64,000 nt of DNA, taken from Oscillospiraceae bacterium. GTDB taxonomy: Bacteria > Bacillota > Clostridia > Oscillospirales > Oscillospiraceae. Position numbers and translations under genes: made by a program. How positions within the stretch are numbered: position 1 is the first letter of the stretch; each line of letters opens with the position of its first letter. Shown here piece by piece: positions 30,346 through 40,166 of this stretch. Location: NCBI GenBank assembly GCA_902761635.1, contig CACWLG010000008.1:1-64000 (forward strand), in the 5' to 3' direction. The notes beneath the pieces were generated by a model. The model saw only the letters and a program-made list of their open reading frames with translations. It had not been told where the DNA came from and made no database searches.

Positions 30346-31320
30346 TTAGTATTTCTGACCCTGTCGGATAATGCCCAGGCTGTCTACCCGCTCCAGCAGT
30401 TTTTTCATCTCAACGATCAGCCTGTCCACCTTGCTTTGGGTCTCTTCCGTGAGCGCTCCCGCCTTCCAGTACCGGTTGATGAGCCGCAGGTCTCCAAGCA
30501 GCGCCGCCCGGTCCATCACTTCCCGCAGACGCGCTTCGTCCTGTGTCTGAAGATAATGCCGCAAGAACAGATCCAAAAAATCCCGGCATACTCTGTAGGA
30601 AATGCCCAGATACGGGTCTGTGTCCTCAGGGTCTTCCCCTTCCTTTTTATCGAAATAAAAAACCATGTCCCCCAGTTCAAAGATCGGGTCCCCTGTCGAC
30701 ATGCGGTCCATATCAATGGCCAGGGCTTCGGTTTTATACAGGAACACATTGCTGGTGTGGAAGTCCCCGTGGAGCATGCACCTTGTCGCCTGCATGTCAT
30801 TGATCAGACGACAGCAGCGATCCGCAAGCTCACTGTCGCTGCGGACAAGCCCATTGGAGATATACGCCCGGAATCTGTCTCTTGCGTCGGGGAAGCAATC
30901 CTTGTCCTTCGCCTCGGTACCGTGAATCGTCCGGGCCAGCTTCGCCATCACGCCGGCATAATAATCCAGACTTGACGGGTTTTCCGCGATGCAGGCGGAC
31001 AGAGTCGCGGAGCCCAAAAGCTCATACATGGCGCCGTAACGGTCTCCCAGGGATACGATACCGAAGGAGATCGCCGTGGGGATGCCGAGGACAAGGGCGC
31101 GCCGGCTCAGCGCGATCTCCCGCTCCACATCCTGATAGCTGTTTATTTTATCATAGACCTTGAGGATCAGCTCATCCCCGTAACGATAGACTGTCCCCTT
31201 CTGTCCGCTGCCGATCTTGCGACAGCCTTCAAGGGATATCTCCCTGCATTTGCCGAGCATCGGCTTTTCGGAATCATAGGGTTCCGAGCGAAGAGAACCG
31301 GTATGCTCCTTATCCATCAT
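30346..31320 (-). CDS. APH-fold phosphotransferase (TIGR02172-like)
   Basis: The 324-residue protein has a kinase fold of the aminoglycoside phosphotransferase type: a glycine-rich loop KIGSGQKGTVYRYGDELILKVY, the catalytic MLHGDFHTSNVFL (Brenner motif) and metal-binding ALAIDMDRMS. Small-molecule kinases of this type phosphorylate varied substrates; the TIGR02172-like group has no known substrate, and antibiotic resistance should not be assumed. The start at 31320 follows GGAAAGGA. The 3' end abuts a repeat element. Confidence 0.82.
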   Translation of the reverse strand: MMDKEHTGSLRSEPYDSEKPMLGKCREISLEGCRKIGSGQKGTVYRYGDELILKVYDKINSYQDVEREIALSRRALVLGIPTAISFGIVSLGDRYGAMYELLGSATLSACIAENPSSLDYYAGVMAKLARTIHGTEAKDKDCFPDARDRFRAYISNGLVRSDSELADRCCRLINDMQATRCMLHGDFHTSNVFLYKTEALAIDMDRMSTGDPIFELGDMVFYFDKKEGEDPEDTDPYLGISYRVCRDFLDLFLRHYLQTQDEARLREVMDRAALLGDLRLINRYWKAGALTEETQSKVDRLIVEMKKLLERVDSLGIIRQGQKY

Positions 31321-31711
31321 GCGTCCTTTCCCTGAACAGAGCTGTCAGAAAGACCGGCTTTCGGTTCGCCGGGCAGCTTACTCTGTCCCAAACGTTTTAA
31401 TCTGTATCATCCGACTGCGGCAATTGTATCATAAATCCGGCAGTAAGGAAAGAACTTTCAGCTCGCCGACGGGCCGATCCGTTCAGCGCATAAGGATGAC
31501 ACGATTCAAAGCCCGGCATGGCCGTATGTTGACGTCATGACCGTCATGATGCATATTGCTTTTTCTCTGCTTCTCACGTATAATTACTCGCGCTTTGAAC
31601 ATGCGTTTTTATCCTGCTATTGTCATGCGTCTTCGCTGCCATGCCCGGAGAATCCTGACACCTGATCCGCAGCAGCCGCGGGCGCGCAGGACGCAGAAAG
31701 GAGATCACAGA
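31321..31711. promoter_or_regulatory. Intergenic region with divergent promoters for the APH kinase and folD
   Basis: Towards folD, TTGCTT (31556-31561) and TATAAT (31579-31584) are spaced by 17 bases. Towards the APH gene, an extended -10 TGATACAAT lies at 31423-31428 on the minus strand with only a weak -35. Overlapping palindromes around 31529-31550 (GACGTCATGAC, CGTCATGATG) sit just before the folD -35 and could be an operator. I looked for a ZTP riboswitch in the roughly 130-base folD leader and did not find its core. Confidence 0.55.
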
Positions 31712-32602
31712 ATGCCCACGATACTGGACGGAAAAGCTCTCGCGGCATTGATCCGCCGGGAGATTCAGGAAGAAGCCGTAAAACTGCCGCGAAAGCCCGG
31801 GGTCGCCGTTATTCTTGTCGGAGATGATCCCGCTTCCCAGCTCTATGTGACGAACAAGACCAAAGACTGTGATGAATGCGGGTTTTTTTCGCGTCGGATC
31901 AATTACCCCGTCTCCGTCTCAGAGGAAGAGCTGCTCGGCACAATCAGCAAGCTCAACGCCGACGCAGCCATAGACGGCATTCTGGTCCAGCTCCCTCTCC
32001 CGGCGTCCTTCAACGAGCGCCGCATCATAGAGTCCATCAGTCCCGCAAAGGATGTGGACGCTTTCCATCCGCTCAACGTGGGGCGAATGGTTCACGGGGA
32101 TTCCGTGATCTGGCCGTGCACGCCCTTCGGGATTGCATGGATGCTGGATGCCTATCACATTTCCGTGGACGGCAAAACCTGCGTTGTCATCGGCAGAAGT
32201 GATATTGTCGGCAAGCCCATGGGCCTGCTCCTGCTTCAGCGCCACGGCACCGTGATCTATTGTCACAGCCATACGCAGGATCTTGCCGCCATGACGCGCC
32301 TGGCGGATATCCTGATCGTCGCGGCAGGACACCCGGGGCTCATCACCGCAGACATGGTGAAGGCCGGGGCCGTGGTGATTGATGTCGCCATGAACCGGGA
32401 TCCCGACACCGGGAAGTTTACAGGGGATGTGTGCTTTGACGAGGTAAAGGACATCTGCTCCCACATTACGCCGGTCCCGGGGGGCGTCGGCCCGATGACG
32501 CGCGCCATGCTTTTGAAAAATGTACTCACACTGGCAAGGCTCCATATGGGGCTGATTCCCTTCGACAAAACAAATACCGCCATATTGGAAGAATGCCATT
32601 GA
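31712..32602 (+). CDS. folD: Bifunctional methylenetetrahydrofolate dehydrogenase/methenyl-THF cyclohydrolase
   Basis: The 296-residue protein has ASQLYVTNKTKDCDECGF (with the catalytic Lys in the TKDC block), DGILVQLPLP, PAKDVDAFHPLNVG, the Rossmann VVIGRSDIVGKPMG and the C-terminal HITPVPGGVGPMTRAMLL. It interconverts C1-tetrahydrofolates in the cytoplasm. The ATG at 31712 follows AAAGGAG. The stop overlaps the promoter of the next gene. Confidence 0.96.
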   Translation: MPTILDGKALAALIRREIQEEAVKLPRKPGVAVILVGDDPASQLYVTNKTKDCDECGFFSRRINYPVSVSEEELLGTISKLNADAAIDGILVQLPLPASFNERRIIESISPAKDVDAFHPLNVGRMVHGDSVIWPCTPFGIAWMLDAYHISVDGKTCVVIGRSDIVGKPMGLLLLQRHGTVIYCHSHTQDLAAMTRLADILIVAAGHPGLITADMVKAGAVVIDVAMNRDPDTGKFTGDVCFDEVKDICSHITPVPGGVGPMTRAMLLKNVLTLARLHMGLIPFDKTNTAILEECH

Positions 32603-32627
32603 AAAAAAGGCTAAATTATAGTAGAAT
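32599..32627 (+). promoter_or_regulatory. Promoter of the permease/c-di-GMP fusion gene
   Basis: TTGAAA (32599-32604, covering the folD stop) and TAGAAT (32622-32627) are spaced by exactly 17 bases. The leader to the ATG at 32746 is about 110 bases and shows no c-di-GMP riboswitch core. Confidence 0.65.
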
Positions 32628-32745
32628 ATAAAGAAAGAATCAAAGCTGAGAGAGCGATCCGTTGACAATCCTGCGCGGCAGGCAAAAAGAACTCCTGCAG
32701 CGGATTACAGTTTCAAAAGAATGCTTTTTCACAGGAGCTGATCTT

Positions 32746-35700
32746 ATGAGCGAAACAAAGAACATTACACAAAAGCAAACGCTGCAGCCCTATCTTTCGC
32801 CGCTGGCCGTCTGGGCGCTGTCGGTCGGTTCGGCCATCGGCTGGGGATCGCTTGTTGTCACCAGCAGATCCTACCTCTCTCAGGCGGGACCGATGGGTTC
32901 CGTCCTTGGCCTGCTGATCGGGTTTGCCATGATGCTGATGGTGTCGAGCCATTATCATTTTCTGGCCAACCGTTATCCGGGCACGGGCGGTCTTTACAAC
33001 TATGTGAAGTGCATCTTCGGCTATGACCTCGCCTTTCTGATCGCCTGGTTCATGTTCCTGATCTATATCTCGATCTTCTGGGCCAACGCCACGAGCATTC
33101 CCCTGTTCGCGCGCTACTTCCTGCAGGCCGTCTTCAAGAAGGTATATCTCTTTAAGGTCTTCGACTATGAGGTCTACCTTGGAGAAGCGCTGGTGACGCT
33201 GGTGGTGATGTGGCTTGTCGGTCTGCTGTGCATGAAGAGCAAGGCGGGGACTGCCAGGATCATGGTGGTGATGGTGCTGCTCTTCACCGTCGGCATTACG
33301 GTATGCTTCACGGCTGCCATGCTCGGGCACCGCAGCACCGGCATGAGCATGAGTCCGGCCTTTCTCCCGGATAAAAACATCCTGGGGCAGGTGATCCGCA
33401 TTGCCTTTATCTCTCCCTGGGCTTTTATCGGCTTTGAAACCGTGACGCATTCGGCCGAGGAATACAAGTTCAAGCACAGCAAAATGTTCCGTATCCTCGT
33501 CCTCTCCGTGACCGTCACCACAGCGCTGTACATCTTTGTGGTCCTTTTGAGCGTCACCGCTTATCCGGAGAGCTGCTCCGGCTGGCTCGATTATATCACC
33601 CGCCTGGACGATTTTGACGGCATCGCAGGTCTGCCGGCCTTTTTCGCCGCAAACTATTACCTCGGTCAAACCGGTGTGAATATTCTGATGGCATCCCTGC
33701 TGGCCCTGGTTCTTACGAGCCTGATCGGCATGCTGCGCGCCTTGAGCCGCCTGTGCTATGCCGCGGCGCTGGACGGTATCCTGCCCGCGCGTTTTGGCAA
33801 ACTCAATGCCAAGCAGATCCCCGCCAATGCCATCCTGCTGGTGCTGCTCGTCTCCCTGCCCATCCCGTTTCTCGGAAGAACGGCGATCGGGTGGATCGTG
33901 GACGCCACCACATTCGGAGCCACCATTATCTACGGCTTCGTATCGATCGCAGTCTTCAAGGTATCAGGACAGGAGGGCGTCAAAAGGAATCGCGTGATCA
34001 GCGGAATCTGCCTGTTCATTCTGGTTGCCTTTGCTGTATTCCTGCTGTTCCCGAGCGCCTTCTCCGATTACACCATTGCTACGGAAACTTATGTGCTGAT
34101 GGCCGTCTGGACGTTTCTCGGCGTGTTGTATTTCAGCTGGGTCATCCGCAACGATCAGGAAAGGAAGTTCGGCAAAGCCATCGTTGTCTGGCTTTCCCTG
34201 CTTGTCTTTATCGTTCTGATGGCAATGACCTGGGCGGAAAGACTGAACGAGACCAGAGAGAACGCCATCATCGCGGAAATCTCCGCCTATATGGATGGTA
34301 CGGGCAGCAGCAAGCTGCTCGAAATGGACAAGAGCGAATTCCTCGCAATGGAGCTTAAACGGCTCCATGACGCGGACAATACCAGCGTATTCGTAATCGT
34401 GGGTCTCTTCGGCCTGTCCCTTCTGGTCATGCTCGTCAACTATATCTCCATGCGGAAGTGGGAGCAAAAAGCGCAGCAGGAGCGTGATGCGGCCGAGACG
34501 ATCGCGCTGACCGATCCCCTCACCGGAGTCAAAAGCAAGCACGCTTTCCTGTTGAGCCAGAAGCAGATCAACGCCACCATTGATGAGGGCAGTGCGGAGG
34601 CCTTTGCGGTCGTCGTCTGTGACGTGAACGGCCTGAAGGTCATCAACGATACCCTCGGTCATAAAGCAGGCGACGAATATATCGTCAAGGCGAGCAGGAT
34701 GATCTGCGACATCTTCCAGCACAGCCCGGTTTACCGGACGGGCGGAGACGAGTTTGTGGTGATCCTGCACAATCGTGATTATCTCATCCGCAAGGAGCTG
34801 GTCCTTGCGCTGCATGACCGGTCCGTGGAGCATATCAGCACCAAGGATGTTGTCGTCTCGGGCGGCCTGTCAGAATATCAGGACGGGATCGACACCAGCT
34901 TCCACGAAGTGTTTGAGCGCGCGGACAACCTGATGTATGAGGAGAAGAAGCTTCTCAAGGGGATGGGCGCCATTTCGCGGGAGGACGCCGAGCTTGCCGC
35001 GAAGCCGATTTTCCCGGCAGATGAAGACGCGGAGATCCTGAATCTGAAGCGCTATGTCCTCATCGTTGAGGACGAGCGCATCAATCAGATGATCCTGGGC
35101 AATATGCTCGGTGACAGCTACGAGGTCCTGTATGCCTCAAACGGAAATGAAGCGCTGGAACAGGTCAAAACCCACAGAGACGATCTGGCAATCGTGCTGC
35201 TCGACCTCCAGATGCCGCAGATGAGCGGTATGGAGGTCCTGAAGGTGATGAAGGAAGAGGAGGAGCTCAGCAATATCCCGGTGATCGTGATGACGGCAGA
35301 TCAGAGTGCGGAGGTCGATTGCCTGAAGATCGGCGCCATCGACTTTATCCCCAAGCCCTATCCCTCTCCCGAGATCATTCAGGCCCGTGTCAACCGCTGC
35401 ATCGAGCTGAGTGAAAAGCGAAACATCATCCAGTCCACAGAGCGCGACAGCCTGACAAACCTTTTGAACCTTGATTATTTCCTCCGCTATGTTCGCCTGT
35501 ATGACCAGCATTATCACGATCTGTCAATGGACGCCATCGTTCTTGACGTCAACCATTTTCACCTGCTCAACGAGCGCTACGGGAAACAGTACGGCGACAG
35601 CGTGCTCGCCCGGCTCGGCAAGCGCATCCGGCAGATCTCCCGCGAGGTGGGCGGCGTATGCTGCCGCCGCGCTGCGGATATCTTCTACATCTACTGCCCG

Positions 35701-37113
35701 CACAGAGAGGACTATGAGAGCATCCTGGATCAGGCGTCCGAAGGCCTTGTTGACGAGGATGTATCCGCCAACCGCGTGCGTCTGCGCATGGGCGTATACT
35801 CAAAGGTTGACAAATCGCTTCAGATCGAACGGCGCTTTGATTACGCGAAGGTCGCCGCAAATACCGTGAAATACGGCTTCCGAAAGGCGATCGGGATCTA
35901 CGACATCAAGATGCATGAGGCGGAGCTTTACAAGGAACGCCTGCTGGAGGACTTCAAGCCCTCGCTGGAAAGCAATTGCTTTATGGTGTATTTCCAGCCC
36001 AAGTTTGATATTCGTCCCGACAAGCCCGTTCTGGCCAGCGCGGAAGCCCTGGTGCGCTGGAATCATCCTGAGCTCGGCATGATCAATCCGGGTGTGTTTA
36101 TCCCGCTGCTTGAGGATAACGGCCTGATCCTGGATCTTGACCAGTTCGTATGGCGTGAAGCGGCGGCGAGGATACGGGACTGGAAAGACCGCTTCGGCTT
36201 TTCCGTGCCGGTGTCCGTCAATGTATCCCGCATTGACATGCTGACGCCGAATCTGAAAAGTATTTTCAAAGAGATTCTGGATGAGCATCATCTCAGCCCG
36301 GATGATCTTATGCTTGAGATCACGGAGTCTGCCTACACCGGTGACTCCGACCAGGTGATTTCCACGGCAAAAGAGCTGCGCGGTATGGGGATGGGCTTCC
36401 GTATCGAGATGGACGACTTCGGCACCGGCTATTCGTCGCTGGGTATGCTGTCCCACCTGCCGATCGACGCGCTGAAGCTGGATATGAGCTTTATTCGCAG
36501 CGCCTTCGGAGAAAACAGGGATGTACGGATGATCGAACTGATCATCGACATTGCGGATTATCTGCACGTACCGGTCGTGGCGGAAGGCGTGGAGACGGAG
36601 GAACAGTATCTGGTTCTGAAGGCTATGGGCTGCGAATATGTGCAGGGCTATTACTTCTCAAAGCCCGTGCCGCCGGAGGCCTTTGACCGTTTCCTGATCG
36701 AGCGGGCAGAGATTGCTTACGAGGTGCTGCCGGTAACGAGAAAGACCTATATGAGCATCTCCAAAGCGCTGACCAGCGATTTCGAGAGTATTTTCTATGT
36801 GGATGTCATTTCTGCCCACTTCCTTGAGTTCTACAGCGGAAGGGATGGCGATCTTGAAATCCGGCCCGGCGGTATAGATTTCTATGGAGACGCCAGGGAA
36901 AAGCTGCTGGAGGACGTGTCCGAAGGGGACCGCGAAAGAATCAGAGATGTTCTCAGCAAGACAAGCCTGCTCCGCTGGATCGACCAGGAAGACACAGAGG
37001 AGGTCTCCTTCCGACGGATGCGCGACGGCAAATTAAAGCCCTACATCCTGCAGGTGATCAAGACGAGAAACAGCGACGACCACCATATCGTCATCGGCGT
37101 GAGGCCGGCGTGA
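32746..37113 (+). CDS. Amino acid permease fused to GGDEF-REC-GGDEF(degenerate)-EAL-PAS-like modules
   Basis: This single uninterrupted frame encodes about 1455 residues. Residues ~15-465 are a complete APC-type amino acid permease (SAIGWGSLVV in helix 1, YPGTGGLYNYVK, about 12 helices). Two further helices (~480-499, ~549-569) bracket an extracytoplasmic loop. Then come a GGDEF domain with intact GGDEF at 666-670, a receiver domain with D776, phospho-acceptor D820 and K870, a second GGDEF-like domain with RRAAD at 974-978 in place of the motif, an EAL domain with EAL at 1100-1102 plus MDDFGTGYSS and AEGVETEEQ, and a PAS-like C-terminus (~1330-1455). The start follows CAGGAG. It is predicted to couple solute transport or binding to c-di-GMP turnover; the substrate and net direction are unknown. 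Confidence 0.9.
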   Translation: MSETKNITQKQTLQPYLSPLAVWALSVGSAIGWGSLVVTSRSYLSQAGPMGSVLGLLIGFAMMLMVSSHYHFLANRYPGTGGLYNYVKCIFGYDLAFLIAWFMFLIYISIFWANATSIPLFARYFLQAVFKKVYLFKVFDYEVYLGEALVTLVVMWLVGLLCMKSKAGTARIMVVMVLLFTVGITVCFTAAMLGHRSTGMSMSPAFLPDKNILGQVIRIAFISPWAFIGFETVTHSAEEYKFKHSKMFRILVLSVTVTTALYIFVVLLSVTAYPESCSGWLDYITRLDDFDGIAGLPAFFAANYYLGQTGVNILMASLLALVLTSLIGMLRALSRLCYAAALDGILPARFGKLNAKQIPANAILLVLLVSLPIPFLGRTAIGWIVDATTFGATIIYGFVSIAVFKVSGQEGVKRNRVISGICLFILVAFAVFLLFPSAFSDYTIATETYVLMAVWTFLGVLYFSWVIRNDQERKFGKAIVVWLSLLVFIVLMAMTWAERLNETRENAIIAEISAYMDGTGSSKLLEMDKSEFLAMELKRLHDADNTSVFVIVGLFGLSLLVMLVNYISMRKWEQKAQQERDAAETIALTDPLTGVKSKHAFLLSQKQINATIDEGSAEAFAVVVCDVNGLKVINDTLGHKAGDEYIVKASRMICDIFQHSPVYRTGGDEFVVILHNRDYLIRKELVLALHDRSVEHISTKDVVVSGGLSEYQDGIDTSFHEVFERADNLMYEEKKLLKGMGAISREDAELAAKPIFPADEDAEILNLKRYVLIVEDERINQMILGNMLGDSYEVLYASNGNEALEQVKTHRDDLAIVLLDLQMPQMSGMEVLKVMKEEEELSNIPVIVMTADQSAEVDCLKIGAIDFIPKPYPSPEIIQARVNRCIELSEKRNIIQSTERDSLTNLLNLDYFLRYVRLYDQHYHDLSMDAIVLDVNHFHLLNERYGKQYGDSVLARLGKRIRQISREVGGVCCRRAADIFYIYCPHREDYESILDQASEGLVDEDVSANRVRLRMGVYSKVDKSLQIERRFDYAKVAANTVKYGFRKAIGIYDIKMHEAELYKERLLEDFKPSLESNCFMVYFQPKFDIRPDKPVLASAEALVRWNHPELGMINPGVFIPLLEDNGLILDLDQFVWREAAARIRDWKDRFGFSVPVSVNVSRIDMLTPNLKSIFKEILDEHHLSPDDLMLEITESAYTGDSDQVISTAKELRGMGMGFRIEMDDFGTGYSSLGMLSHLPIDALKLDMSFIRSAFGENRDVRMIELIIDIADYLHVPVVAEGVETEEQYLVLKAMGCEYVQGYYFSKPVPPEAFDRFLIERAEIAYEVLPVTRKTYMSISKALTSDFESIFYVDVISAHFLEFYSGRDGDLEIRPGGIDFYGDAREKLLEDVSEGDRERIRDVLSKTSLLRWIDQEDTEEVSFRRMRDGKLKPYILQVIKTRNSDDHHIVIGVRPA

Positions 37114-37159
37114 GGCCGCCGATACGCGGAGAAAAAGCCATATTGATTCCCTGACGGCA

Positions 37160-37197
37160 AAATCGCCCCGGCTGCATCAATACAGCCGGGGCGATTT
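37160..37197. terminator. Bidirectional terminator between convergent c-di-GMP genes
   Basis: AAATCGCCCCGGCTG and its exact complement form a 15-base stem with an eight-base loop, starting with A-runs and ending with T-runs on both strands. It can end both the permease fusion transcript and the minus-strand operon. Confidence 0.9.
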
Positions 37198-37227
37198 ACT
37201 TTGACCTGAGAGATGGTGAGAGCAGGA

Positions 37228-40140
37228 TTATTGCAGAAAGCGCGCCTCAAATTCCGCTGCCGGAAGCGGCCGGGAGAAATAATAACCCTGTGCAAGGGCG
37301 CAGCCTTTTTTCTTCAAAAGCTGCATCTGCCCCTCTGTTTCCACCCCCACGGCAACCACGGGAAGCTTGAGATATTGCGCAGTCTCCAGAATCAAATCGA
37401 CAAGCCGCGAAGCCTTTTCATCCTGTTCCATCTCGGTAACCAGCATTCTGTCGAGCTTCAGGCCATCGACCTCTATGGACGAGAGCACGCTGAGTGTGCC
37501 GCTCTCCGAGCCGAACTTGTCTATCTGAATCTCATAGCCTGCTCTTCGCAGGCTTTCCACAATTTCAAAGATCTGGAACCTGTTTTCCGTGCACGCCGAT
37601 TCCCTGATCTCCAGCTTGAGATCGTCGCAGGAAAGGCCGTTTTCCCTGACTTCCTCCCCCAGGCTCCGCTTCAAGGCAGGCTCAAACAGATCCTGGCTCG
37701 ATAGGTTAACCGACACCGGAACCGCCGCGCCGTATTTCTCCTTCCAGGACGCGATCTGCCGGATCGCTTCCTTCCAGACATACTGATCCACCGTGCAGAT
37801 CTCTCCGCTGCGTTCAAGCAGAGGCAGGAAATCGCCCGGTTCAATGAGGCCCAGTTCCGGGTGCTGCCAGCGCACCAGCGCCTCCGCGCCGACGAGCTTC
37901 GGCTCCTCAGTCCCGGCATCAAGCATAGGCTGATAGTATACCTCAAACTCCATGGCTTCCACAGCTCGCTTCAGATCACGCAGGAGGAGCTTGTCATATG
38001 CCTCCCGTTCGAGAAGCTTCTCGTCAACGACGATCATGCGCTCCTCCCCCATTTGGCGCGCCTTGCGGCAGGCCATGCGCGCCAGCTCAAGCATACGTAC
38101 GGGTTCTGTATCCGCGCGCCATGGCGCGACACCCATTTTCAGCCGCAGGCTCATATCCGGTGAGAGGATGTCCAGGCTTCCCTGCAGGCTGCGATACAGG
38201 CTGTCGTAATCCTCCACGGGCGGGCAGAAGACGGCAAAGCGGTTTGTGTCTGTCCTGCCTGCGATCCCGCCATGCTTTTTTACGAAGGTCAAAAGACGCA
38301 TTCCCAGCGTGCGCAGGATATCCTCCTCAAAGTGCTGCCCGCACATGAGGCCGACAGCCGAAAGCTGATCAACGCTCAGCACGACGGCATCCATCGGCTG
38401 GTCTGGCTTCTCGCGGTACATTCGCTCGGCATAAGCGTAGAAGTATTCCCTGTTGTATAGCCCGGTGCGCTTGTCGATCTCGGTTTCAGCGATCAGGCGC
38501 TGTTTTTCGTCGGCTCTTTTTTCAGCGTGCATTCCGCGCAGCAGCAGGAACAGGAATACGCCGCCGATCAAGGCGAACACGCCCAGCAACACAAAGAGGT
38601 TTCTCCTGAAGAGATCTGTGACGGTGGTTTTTGCATCCTCCGCGTAATACTTCGTCAGGGAAGCGTTGATGGTTGAGGCCGGGACGATGCCGGTAGTTTT
38701 GCTCAGGATGGAATACAGGAGCGTATCCTGCCGGTTCACCGCGAGGCAGTCATCCATTTCAACGCCGGTGGATATGGTTGTTAAGTTATACTTTCCGCAT
38801 AGGGAGGCGATGTTGTTAAAGCGATAGCTGCTGATCAGCAGGCAGTCCGCCTGTTCGTCCGCAATGGCGCGCAGACAGCTCGGTGTATCCTCAAAAAAGA
38901 CCGTCCGCCACTGCGGGAAATGATCCACCAGGAACATTTCATAGTTGGGATTTCCCACGTTAACGGCAACCGCCACCCGCTCCTTCTTTGCGAAGGAGTC
39001 TGTATCCGTCTCGCGGATCACTGCGGCCATGTCCGTGCGCATCAGCGCGGGTGTGATGAAAACACCCTGAATCTCCCCGTCATAATCCGTGAGGTTTACG
39101 GGGAATACACAGTCCACCTCTCCGCGTTTCAGCGCCTCCATCGCAGCACCGGCTGTGGAAAAAGCGACAGGCTCAAATTCCAGATGGGCGTTATTGAGGC
39201 AGTCCGAGGCAGCATCCAGAAAGTCCTTCAGCGCGCCGGTCAATTCCCCTGTTTTCGGATCTTTGGCGCAGAAGGCCATATAATTGTCCCGATATCCGAC
39301 CCGGATCGGGCCGTGAGCCTCAAGCCAGGCGCTCTCGTCCACGCTGAGATAGTGGTTGATCTTTGCGGTTTCGAGGTACTTTGCATAGAGCGTTCGATTA
39401 TACAGCGGATTCTCATCCAGAATCCTGGTCATGGCGTTGTTGAGCTCGCCGAGAAGCTCAGGGCGTGATTTGCTGACGGCAAAGTAAAAATCGGAGGAGC
39501 CGATCTTACAGGCAGGTACGGCGTCCCCGGCCTTGTGCAGACCGTCAAGCGACGCATACAGGTCGATGTCGCCGAGCTTGAGCAGGGTAATGTTATAATC
39601 CTCGGAGCCGGTCATCTCCACGATCTCCGCCCGCACGCCGTTTGCCTCCGCCCAGTTCCGGAAGCAGGTGATCTGCACGCTGCCCTTGTTCGCGCCGACC
39701 TTTCTGCCGTCAAAGGTGGAAAAGTCCTCCGGTGTGATCTCTTTATTGCCGGGCGCCGTGAATAGGTAGTAATCCTCCGTTCCCATCGGCTGCGCGGAGA
39801 ACAGCATTTTTTCCGAGCGCTCCTCTGTATAGGAGACATCACTCATCAGGTCGATCCTGCCATCCTCAAGCATTTGCAGCAGCTCCGGCCAGCTCCCGGT
39901 CACATATTCATAGGTCCATCCTGTATAGGCGGCGATCTTCTGCTGATAATCATAGGCGTAGCCGGAGCGCCGCCCCAGCTCATCCGTGGTATTAAACGAC
40001 GATTCATACCAGCCGACTCGAACGATTTTTTCGGATTCACGCGCATGCGCACCGACAGCCACCGCAAGGACAGCCAGAACAGCGAGCGCGAGCAGAAAAG
40101 CGCTGCGCGCAGCATAACGAATCCGTCTTGTTGATCTCAT
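37228..40140 (-). CDS. Tandem solute-binding domains with degenerate GGDEF and degenerate EAL
   Basis: The 970-residue protein has a signal/anchor (12-32), two SBP_bac_3-type periplasmic binding domains (~37-255 and ~278-500), one helix (514-534), a GGDEF-like domain (~545-705) with TDTNR where GGDEF should be, and an EAL domain (~715-965). EAL (753-755), N812, E844, E847 and K895 are kept. But the metal-binding DD pair is D874-K875, the following loop is altered (FGSESG) and the expected Glu of AEGVE is V931. Both output domains are probably inactive, so it may bind c-di-GMP or act as a regulatory partner. GGAGGCGGAAAA precedes the ATG; it lies 26 bases after the Cache-GGDEF gene. Confidence 0.9.
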   Translation of the reverse strand: MRSTRRIRYAARSAFLLALAVLAVLAVAVGAHARESEKIVRVGWYESSFNTTDELGRRSGYAYDYQQKIAAYTGWTYEYVTGSWPELLQMLEDGRIDLMSDVSYTEERSEKMLFSAQPMGTEDYYLFTAPGNKEITPEDFSTFDGRKVGANKGSVQITCFRNWAEANGVRAEIVEMTGSEDYNITLLKLGDIDLYASLDGLHKAGDAVPACKIGSSDFYFAVSKSRPELLGELNNAMTRILDENPLYNRTLYAKYLETAKINHYLSVDESAWLEAHGPIRVGYRDNYMAFCAKDPKTGELTGALKDFLDAASDCLNNAHLEFEPVAFSTAGAAMEALKRGEVDCVFPVNLTDYDGEIQGVFITPALMRTDMAAVIRETDTDSFAKKERVAVAVNVGNPNYEMFLVDHFPQWRTVFFEDTPSCLRAIADEQADCLLISSYRFNNIASLCGKYNLTTISTGVEMDDCLAVNRQDTLLYSILSKTTGIVPASTINASLTKYYAEDAKTTVTDLFRRNLFVLLGVFALIGGVFLFLLLRGMHAEKRADEKQRLIAETEIDKRTGLYNREYFYAYAERMYREKPDQPMDAVVLSVDQLSAVGLMCGQHFEEDILRTLGMRLLTFVKKHGGIAGRTDTNRFAVFCPPVEDYDSLYRSLQGSLDILSPDMSLRLKMGVAPWRADTEPVRMLELARMACRKARQMGEERMIVVDEKLLEREAYDKLLLRDLKRAVEAMEFEVYYQPMLDAGTEEPKLVGAEALVRWQHPELGLIEPGDFLPLLERSGEICTVDQYVWKEAIRQIASWKEKYGAAVPVSVNLSSQDLFEPALKRSLGEEVRENGLSCDDLKLEIRESACTENRFQIFEIVESLRRAGYEIQIDKFGSESGTLSVLSSIEVDGLKLDRMLVTEMEQDEKASRLVDLILETAQYLKLPVVAVGVETEGQMQLLKKKGCALAQGYYFSRPLPAAEFEARFLQ

Positions 40141-40166
40141 TTTTCCGCCTCCAGCGCCGGTATTCT

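Noticed and set aside
30346..31320. An antibiotic-resistance aminoglycoside phosphotransferase.
   Set aside because: The fold and HGDFHTSN motif are shared by many small-molecule kinases; the sequence does not look like a known resistance enzyme and there is no mobile element carrying it.
31585..31711. A ZTP or other folate riboswitch before folD.
   Set aside because: The CCGCCUGGGC-type core and its pseudoknot partner are not visible.
32628..32745. A c-di-GMP riboswitch before the permease fusion gene.
   Set aside because: No class I or class II aptamer core was recognised in this leader or in the other intergenic gaps of the island.
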